This document shows, one piece after another, positions 57,694 to 64,000 of a stretch of 64,000 nt of DNA; positions within the stretch are counted from its first letter, which is position 1; every line of letters starts with the position of its first letter. Below the pieces are notes generated by a model. The model was not told the DNA's origin. It saw only the letters and a program-made list of their open reading frames with translations, and searched no databases. A program made the translations under genes and the position numbers. The DNA is from Sipunculus nudus (Eukaryota; Annelida; Sipuncula; Golfingiida; Sipunculidae): assembly GCA_026874595.1 (NCBI GenBank), contig CM049318.1, positions 17,718,241-17,782,240 on the forward strand, given 5' to 3'.

Positions 57694-57888
57694 CTGAGAG
57701 TTTCAGTATTTCCACCGTGTAATCTTCGTACAAGGCGTTTACTCTAAGTTCTCCGATATCTTCACCGTTCATGTGATACCAAAAGTTCAAACACGTTTCT
57801 CTCCCCTTAACTAATAATCTGGGTGTTACAAGCGTCGCTGTGTCATTTTTAATCCTTGGAACTGACGCTTCCACAAACATGTAATAAC
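57694..57888 (-). CDS. MAM domain 2, middle exon
   Basis: 195 nt, acceptor AAACAG and strong donor CTCAG|GTAAGT, phase 1-1. It begins YYMFVEASVPR and contains ETCLNFWYHMNG followed by IGELRVNAL, the MAM C-x-x-F-W-Y-H-M-x-G and G-x-L-x-V strands. The final residues (YTVEILKLS) lead into the next exon. Confidence 0.91.
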
Positions 57889-58036
57889 CTGTTTTAAATT
57901 GATTAACATGTTATTGCATTCGTAGTGTTACGTTAAGTCCAATGTTTAAATGGAATAAATGTATAAAATGACCCTCTAAAGATCCCATCATTTTTTAATT
58001 GTCTAAGTTATTATTTTAATAGCAAATATCACACAC

Positions 58037-58174
58037 CCGATCCGGTTGTATGATCAGCTTCTGGGCCGGTACCTACACTTGGAGTGGAACCAAGCTTTCT
58101 TGTCCAATCAAAATCATCTTCCTTTCTTTGTAGCAGACACGAACTATGGTCGAAATTGCACTCGAGGACCGGCG
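58037..58174 (-). CDS. MAM domain 2, first exon
   Basis: 138 nt, acceptor GTTGCAG and donor TCGG|GTGTGT, phase 1-1. It encodes LECNFDHSSCLL, DFDWTRKLGSTPSVGTGPEADHT, the same start pattern as the other MAM domain (C-x-F-D-x-x-x-C, W, TGP-x-x-DHT). The donor GTGTGT is weaker than its neighbours. Confidence 0.9.
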
Positions 58175-58323
58175 CTGCAACGAGATTGAATAAACGATTA
58201 AGTGTTCATGAAGGAACTTATTACGCGATTTAAAAAATAGTAATTAATCACACGGTGTTAGATATTTACATGAATACACCGGAACATTTTTGTAAAAAAA
58301 AACTTTTTTTCTACTAGTTTTAC

Positions 58324-58488
58324 CATTTTGCTCAACCGTACATCCTTCTGAAGTCATCATGATGTCGTCAACGGCAATATCACATTTGTCACCATTTCCT
58401 CGGATAGCACCAAAAATTATAGTTATAAGGGTACCGGCAGTCACGGAAAAGTCCACTTCTCTGTTGAACCATCTCCTCTCTCTTTTGC
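58324..58488 (-). CDS. MAM domain 1, last exon
   Basis: 165 nt, acceptor ATACCAG and donor AATG|GTAAAA, phase 1-1. It reads RRWFNREVDFSV, GTLITIIFGAIRGNG, then CDIAVDDIMMTSEGC. The F-x-G/A-x-R-G-x-G...D-IA-x-DDI block and final cysteine are the MAM C-terminus. An extra cysteine (DKCDIAVDD) replaces the more usual G before DIA. Confidence 0.9.
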
Positions 58489-58820
58489 CTGGTATACCAA
58501 ATACATTTGTAATTGTTTTTTTTTTTTTATTTTTTAGAACGTTAAAACAAAACTTCGCATCGATTTTTTTTTTATGATTCAGCATTAACCAATGGTATTT
58601 AAGCATCGGTTCCATATGTTTACTGAAATTATCCTATTGTAAATGTTTTTATATTTTTTTCTCTATTTAACTGTAACACCCAATAAGGGGAGAATGAAAA
58701 AAAACATGATACGCATATGCTAAGTTAAACGTATGTATGAACCAACTTTCGTAAAAAAAGCTTAAAGAGGACCGGTCCATTAATATACCATTAATAACAT
58801 CAAAATGAAATCCTGCTTAC

Positions 58821-59018
58821 CTGATTCATTTAATATTGTCCAGTTTATGCTGTTATTAAACTGTACAGTCACCTTAAAACGTTTAATATTGATACCAAAC
58901 AGATGGTACCAAAATCTGAAACAGTAGTTTTCCATCGTTGACCTGAATGGAATAACACTGAACTCTGCGGTATCCCCCGGGTGCCCATTTGAGCCGTCCG
59001 CGTAGATGTATTTTCCCC
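58821..59018 (-). CDS. MAM domain 1, middle exon
   Basis: 198 nt, acceptor TTATCAG and donor ATCAG|GTAAGC, phase 1-1. It starts GKYIYADGSNG, matching the G-x-Y-x-x-x-E/D-x-S step of MAM domains. It contains YCFRFWYHLFG, the conserved C-L/F-x-F-W-Y-x-M/L-x-G strand, and ends with NWTILNES. The conserved central cysteine is present. Confidence 0.9.
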
Positions 59019-59424
59019 CTGATAAGAATAGGTAGCTTTGATTTGTTATAGTTAATTGTCAAATGTGATTCATTTCGCGTGTGCTATGTTCCAACTGTCT
59101 GAATTATATTTAGATGTTACATTAACAGTAAATATCTTGTTACCTTTTCAAAGCCTATTTTCATTTTTTCCATATAATTTACAGTAATCGCATGTTTCTT
59201 TGAATATTCTGAATATGCACTTTGTTATACTAAATCAGTAGATATTGATGATGAGAATACAACAGTAAAATTCATTCTTTAATATGCTAAAAGACACAAC
59301 GTGTGAACGTTAGGTTTATGCTGAAGACCAAGATTCGCATATTTAACTGCGATTCAAATAAATTTCTATATTTTAAAGGAAATATGAATTTTATGCACAA
59401 ATAGATCAAGAGAAAATTTTCTAC

Positions 59425-59571
59425 CGGGTTCCCCGTTTAAAGTGTGGTCAGATAGAGGTCCTGTCAAGGCTGTGCTTGTACGGCCACTGCCTATCTCCCA
59501 TGAGTAATCCCCTGTTTTCGAAACCTTGAGGAATTCACATGTTTTTTCGAAGGAACAGTTGAATCCTTTAT
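59425..59571 (-). CDS. MAM domain 1, first exon
   Basis: 147 nt, acceptor ATTTTAG and donor CCCG|GTAGAA, phase 1-1. It encodes KGFNCSFEKTCEF, then DYSWEIGSGRTSTALTGPLSDHT. The C-x-F-E-x-x-x-C start, the W after a short spacer and the T-GP-x-x-DHT motif are the classical N-terminal third of a MAM (meprin/A5/RPTPmu) domain. It is followed by the two exons completing the domain. Confidence 0.9.
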
Positions 59572-59950
59572 CTAAAATGTAATTTCTATATATGATTTTA
59601 GTGCACCAACCACCTGTGGATATATATGTAAGGATGGAGGACAGACTAAAAGTATGACTAAAAAAAATCAGACCCATCTTATAACAAACTAGAGATTATT
59701 TAGGTACATGGTTGTGTATCATCCACACTATCATAACTGCTTATGTCTTATTTTTCCAAAGAAAAGAATATTATAACTATACCTATTTTTCATCAAATTA
59801 ATCATTAATCGTATGTTAAAACTTAAGCTATCATAAAAAGAGTTTAAGGAATTACCGGCTTAGTCATATAATGGAAAACACATGCCACATTACTTATCCT
59901 ATGAAGAGAAGCTGAATATTCTCTTGGTACATTTATGTTACAGAAAAATA

Positions 59951-59999
<49 letters not shown>

Positions 60000-60008
60000 A
60001 ATATATAT
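59951..60008. repeat. (TA)n tract
   Basis: About 50 bp plus a TTTAAATATATA tail, 43 bp from the donor of TSP1 exon 2. Confidence 0.95.
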
Positions 60009-60050
60009 TATTCTATGAAAGAGCGATATTGTTTTGCATATATTGCATAC

Positions 60051-60194
60051 CATGACAGCTCATGAGCTTGCATTCTTTCGTCTCTGTGTCGAAATCAATA
60101 TAATCTTCTAGTGTTCGGTTTCTTTTACGTTCTTGCCAACCAAGGTTACAAGACCTGCTGCAACTTCCCCACGGCCCCCATTTAGACCATATGG
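60051..60194 (-). CDS. TSP1 exon 2
   Basis: 144 nt, acceptor GTTTAG and donor CATG|GTATGC, phase 1-1. It translates as IWSKWGPWGSC, SRSCNLGW, then ERKRNRT and an acidic stretch (EDYIDFDTETKEC), ending MSCHG. Like the previous exon it has four cysteines instead of six and shares the W-x-x-RKRNRT core, so the two are probably tandem duplicates of each other. Confidence 0.87.
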
Positions 60195-60569
60195 CTAAAC
60201 AACAAAAAATCGAACACGGACATACACGTGTTGTAATGCCAGGCATTTAGGTTTAGATGTACAACGCTTATAGTTGTTTCATGACTTAAGGTGCCAAAAG
60301 ATGTAATCAGATTGATCTCTGTTCTGGATCTGCTATTCCTTGAAAAAAACCCATCATGATTTATAAATGCATAAAGCTAATATTTAGCAGCTGATATGCT
60401 ATGTTGTACTTAGTTTAACATAGTTTACATAGTTTAACGATTGCACAAAATCATGACAGCTGCAGTTATGGAGAAATGTCTACTCATTCGGTCAACGTTT
60501 AACCTTTAAATATTTGGTTCGTGATTCCGTTTCCCGTTATGTATTCAGAGTACTCCTACTCCTACTCAT

Positions 60570-60778
60570 ACCTTTAAGTTGATATGTCCGTAAATTTGTT
60601 TTCTTTTCCCGTTTTGTGCTATAAGTTGAACAAATAGTATACTCACTGTCACGGATTTTAAGTTGAGACGGCCGTAATTTTGTTTGTATTTCTCAAGATG
60701 TGATCACATGCGGTACATATATACTCACTATCTCGAGCTGAAATGGCCGTAAAGTACTAAGTGTACGATTAAAAGTCT
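60570..60778 (-). repeat. decayed tandem copies of the 3' end of the adjacent TSP1 exon
   Basis: Just 3' of the exon 60785-60931 there are at least three degenerate repeats of its final ~50-75 bases. Each contains a block like AATTACGRCC and ends in a donor-like motif: GTGAGT at 60723-60728, GTGAGT at 60641-60646, and GTATGAGT near 60562-60569. The longest copy (about 60647-60722) also keeps the TTGAGAAAYACAAACA segment matching the exon's GAGAAACGGAAACA. The copies are not in an obvious open frame and look like partial-exon relics inside the intron. Confidence 0.6.
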
Positions 60779-60784
60779 ACTCAC

Positions 60785-60931
60785 TTGCACAGCTTTTCAG
60801 ATTACATGGTCGTAATTGTGTTTCCGTTTCTCGATGTGAGGTCGAGGTACGGTTCCGCTTCCGATGCTGCCAGCCGGAGTCACATGACTTACTACAGATG
60901 CCCCATAAACCCCAGGGTGACCAAATCCCTT
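60785..60931 (-). CDS. TSP1 exon 1 of window (partial gene)
   Basis: The exon lies between a TTTACAG acceptor and an A|GTGAGT donor, 147 nt, phase 1-1. It reads IWSPWGLWGIC then SKSCDSGW and a basic RKRNRT stretch, ending PCNLKSC. The three-tryptophan WxxWxxW start and the CSxSC turn are the TSP1 signature. Only four cysteines are present. The usual third and fourth are absent, the third being a threonine after the RKRNR stretch. This is the most 5' exon I can see, and upstream exons must lie beyond 64 kb or be unrecognisable. Decayed copies of its 3' end sit immediately downstream. Confidence 0.85.
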
Positions 60932-61087
60932 CTGTAAAGAGGCGATATGATACATTTTTGTTTCAAAGAATTGAATAATTTTAGAAATGTGTCTGGAGAA
61001 GAAATCCGTCGTTTTCTCCTCAGGCATACAACTCTCAGCTCTTTGGTTAACCAAAGTATGGCAAATCTATGTAACACACACAGGAAC

Positions 61088-61138
<51 letters not shown>
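61088..61138. repeat. (TA)n tract
   Basis: About 51 bp in the intron upstream of the first visible exon. Confidence 0.95.
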
Positions 61139-61139
<1 letters not shown>

Positions 61140-62057
61140 CACGATTCGTATATTGCATTTATTTTTTAATCAAGTCTGATTGATTGATCCAGTACTTCCT
61201 CCTCGTTTTTAAGATCTGTTGCGTATTGTTAGCCATAGCGACCATTAAAAGAACCCCATAAAGGTAAGATATATAGTAAACAATGACCTGAATGAATGTT
61301 CTAAAAAATAAGAATCTCAGCAGGGAAGCACATTTTCAGTCTCTTAAATATATATGGGCGTATCTAGATTACAAATCTAGAGGGCATACAATAGAGTCCA
61401 TACCTCTTCAAAGCAAAACAGCACCACTTTGATGTATCCCCCTTTAATGAGCCGTATTTAACTTATGAATACTTCTTTCCTTACCCATGTGGGCGATCTC
61501 AATATTTAAGGTATAAAACTTGTATCTGTTTGATCCAAGTACGAACAAATGCAATCTTGATAAGGTCCACCGAAGTTGGGATATTAGTTTGAAGTTATGC
61601 TAACAGCTGATTCACGGAGTGAACGAAAGGGGAACGGTGTATAGAGCATTTTTGGTAGATTGTGGTAGGTACAGGGCAAAGTGATAATTTGAATTCTGAC
61701 TGGAAGCACGTGATATGCTTTCACTTTTAAAGCCTTCAAGTATAAAACCAGTCTATTTCAAGAGGGACATTTCTAGCCCGGCTAACTGTACCTCCTCTGA
61801 GCTATAGTAATCATTGCCTGATTCAGTTTATAAGTAGCAGATATACTTATTGTTCTTAAGCTATGCATGCGTATTAATAATCAATATAAATTTCACTTGA
61901 ATAAGGCTTGCATCACTTGCACATAATTTACACGCAGTTTCACTGGCACTTCGAGACTAAAATATGATACCATTCTTTTCATTTACTAATATGTGGGTTC
62001 ATTTTTGATTTTAAACTGTATTGGGTATAGTTATTTTTTTTAATGGTATGCTATATA

Positions 62058-62109
<52 letters not shown>

Positions 62110-63605
62110 TTCAAAACAGAATGTTTATATAGAAAAAGAACAAGAATATTAAAGCATCTAAATTCAGTTTATGTGAACAAATATCTGTGTGGTTTCAGTC
62201 TGAAAATAAATTTATGTATGAGTAGTAAGATCGATTTCCTAATCCATCCTTGTTACTTCAGATTAAGGATTCCATTAAGTAAACCTATTCCACATGCGTT
62301 TGTTGTGTTATGGGAGGATTTCGCCCAGATCCAAGACTTTGCCCTGATTTTATTAGCTGGTACGCGTGTGACATCATGGACTGAATTTTATCAACAACCC
62401 AGATCTAGTAATGCATGATGTTTTTATTCTCTGTTGAAAATTTGGGACTGACAGAGGTGGAAATAATGTGCTTTTACTCAGATCTAGAATTTTTAGTCAC
62501 AGGGGATTTCCCAGTGTGTGACGTCACTGCCGATTTGACAGTGCTCATAGCTGTGCCCATAGTTTTGGAACAAACCACACAACCTCATGTTTTTAGTGGA
62601 AAAAATAGATCGAAAAAATGTTTTCCTCCAGGAATAGGGCTCATTTTATGTAAAATCTATAATTATATTTTTTTCATAGGCAATTATGTTATATGATAAT
62701 ATAATGAGATTTGGAATACGTTTGCTTGACCTTTAGGGAGGTCCGAGATATAATTCCTAGGAAATCAGAATGAGGTCATGGTGAACTATATTCTTAGGGT
62801 TACAAGCCAAAAACATGACTTTTACGTCGCAAAAATTGAAAAAATGTGAGCTTCAATTTTCTAAGATGACATTTTTGGAGGTCATGAAGAGATGTCCTTG
62901 AAAATATGACATTAGGTCACTAAAACCTGTGTTCTGCGAGCCTGTAATAAAATACATAGTCTGAGCACCAATTCAGACAGGTGACATAATTTTACTGTTA
63001 GATCCAGAACTTCCAGGAAACTTCGAGGTTATCTTCGAGGATGTTATGGCTAAATGTAATTTGAATTCTGAAAAAAAGGTCTCAATGATATATCTTCTGT
63101 AGGTTATGATTATTGGCATTGTTTTTAAGCCCGTGTCCTGAAGCTGAATATATTCCTTAAACATCTATTGAACATTGGGCATGGAAGTGATGAAAACCGA
63201 TTCACAGTATACTCCATCAAAAGTGCTCTGTCGAGTCGTTTTCAACATTATATTCTGAAGGAGGGAAAACAGATTCTGTAAGTATCATCAAAACAGGCAC
63301 ACACACTCACAAGTTATGCTGGCTCAGTATTGTTTATATGAGGATGGCTGAATGTTGCAGAGGAAAGTTCCCATTGACGGTGAATCGAACCACGTATGCA
63401 ATAACTCTGAACAACCGGTTTTTCTTATTGTAACAGAACACACGTATATGAACAGCGAAATTGATGGAATGAAATGTCAACGGCGAACCTGATTCATATG
63501 TCAAAAAGGGGACACAAAGGGACAGAAACGTGCGGTAATCATCGACGGGGAAACGAACCGCGGCTCTGATTTTCTGACAAATGTTCCCTGTGTAAAAAAT
63601 CGAAG
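61139..63605. other. upstream region, no exon recognised
   Basis: Expected to hold an intron or the upstream part of the TSP1/MAM gene, but neither strand shows a TSP1, MAM or signal-peptide exon. Long plus-strand open frames at 62059-62418 and 62415-62696 have no motifs. GGTCA-rich DNA at 62750-62920 resembles the nuclear-receptor-motif repeats. Confidence 0.35.
62048..62104. repeat. (TA)n tract
   Basis: About 55 bp with TGTGTATATT near its start. Confidence 0.95.
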
Positions 63606-63624
63606 ATATATATATATATATATT

Positions 63625-63682
<58 letters not shown>
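63606..63682. repeat. (TA)n tract
   Basis: About 77 bp with TTTATATATAAA interruptions, joined to the Penelope-like fragment. Confidence 0.95.
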
Positions 63683-63683
<1 letters not shown>

Positions 63684-63685
<2 letters not shown>

Positions 63686-63808
63686 GGTATAGCCGTGTAA
63701 GTCTGTAGTTGAAGCGAAGGTAAAGATAAAGAGTGACGCCGTTAAGGTAGACTAATTAATTTATTAACACACCAGCTTTCAAAGCACACACTTCTTCGTC
63801 AGGTGGTA
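63684..63808 (-). mobile_element. terminal fragment resembling a Penelope-like retroelement, with hammerhead-like core
   Basis: On the minus strand the order is CACCTGACGAAGAAGTG, GCTTTGAAAGCTGGTGTG, TTAATAAATTAATTAGTC, AAGGCGTCACTC, then AGACTTACACGGCTA. This CTGAnGA...GAAA...AATAAA...ACACGGCTA layout resembles the ends of Penelope-like elements as I remember them, which can carry minimal hammerhead ribozymes. It adjoins a TA tract, as microsatellite-targeting elements often do. No reverse transcriptase is in the window. Confidence 0.4.
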
Positions 63809-64000
63809 ATTGATTTTTTTATTATTTTATCTTTAATTATGTTAAATAATTTGTCGATGATCTTTTAATGTTTCCTTTTATTTTTAACATTTAATTTTAA
63901 AATTCCATCAGGTTTTAAATTCCTGGATAAATGAAACTTCAATTATGAGTTAAACATGAAATGTGAAAGAGAAATTATCTTAATTGTTAACATGTATGTA

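Larger units (their letters stand above)
26606..60931 (-). other. gene locus: multi-TSP1 / two-MAM extracellular protein, 5' end outside window
   Basis: Twenty exons on the minus strand can be joined in one reading frame. In transcript order they encode TSP1-TSP1-MAM-MAM followed by about ten further TSP1 modules and a stop. Both MAM domains are split over three exons, and each TSP1 domain is a single exon. Almost all exons are symmetric phase 1-1 (2 nt before the first codon, 1 nt after the last), typical of shuffled extracellular modules. TSP1 and MAM domains occur in secreted or membrane-attached adhesion and matrix proteins, so an extracellular role is expected. The specific ligand is unknown. 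No signal peptide or membrane segment lies in the window because the 5' part is missing. The TSP1 region has been expanded by segmental duplication (blocks A, B, C). I do not recognise an orthologue, so no symbol is given. Confidence 0.85.

Overview
The window is AT-rich, intron-rich animal DNA crowded with repeats, most likely from a marine invertebrate and probably a mollusc. That assignment is an inference: it rests on the secreted TSP1/MAM gene built from phase 1-1 exons, about 27 long (TA)n tracts, tRNA-derived SINEs and nuclear-receptor-motif repeats. There are no prokaryotic signals.

The one clearly real gene is on the minus strand, from about 60.9 kb down to 26.6 kb, and its 5' end lies beyond the window. 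I read 20 exons by hand. In transcript order they give two TSP1 domains, two MAM domains of three exons each, a long run of single-exon TSP1 domains, and a last TSP1 exon ending in TAA. Nearly every exon starts with 2 nt and ends with 1 nt of a codon, so the modules can be duplicated or dropped without breaking frame. The product should be an extracellular, disulfide-rich adhesion or matrix protein. The gene is evolving by block duplication. One block appears three times (A 37.2-42.55 kb, B 42.55-46.85 kb, C 52.4-55.6 kb). A and B are a tandem duplication carrying two TSP1 exons. C has lost both exons. B has a displaced splice acceptor. All three keep a TSP1 exon with a missing 3' end.

Layout. 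1-2.4 kb: nothing recognised. 2.4-4.5 kb: element with inverted ends and an internal ~150-bp array carrying oestrogen-response-element-like palindromes. 4.7-5.9 kb: GC-richer hairpin repeats with CRE motifs. 6.2-7.4 kb: ~360-bp satellite. 7.7-10.1 kb: two divergent, apparently intronless, frameshifted orphan ORF pairs flanked by dispersed repeats. 10.1-22.5 kb: repeat-rich intergenic DNA. 22.5-23.1 kb: array with perfect DR1 motifs. 24.4-26.5 kb: repeat fragments. 26.6-60.9 kb: the TSP1/MAM gene. Its large intron (31.4-40.0 kb) holds a 148-bp satellite and a composite repeat with four CTCF-like core motifs in one orientation. 61-64 kb: no gene seen, ending in a Penelope-like fragment.

Limits: splice sites were read by eye, no transcript or database search was possible, and product function beyond domain identity is not known.
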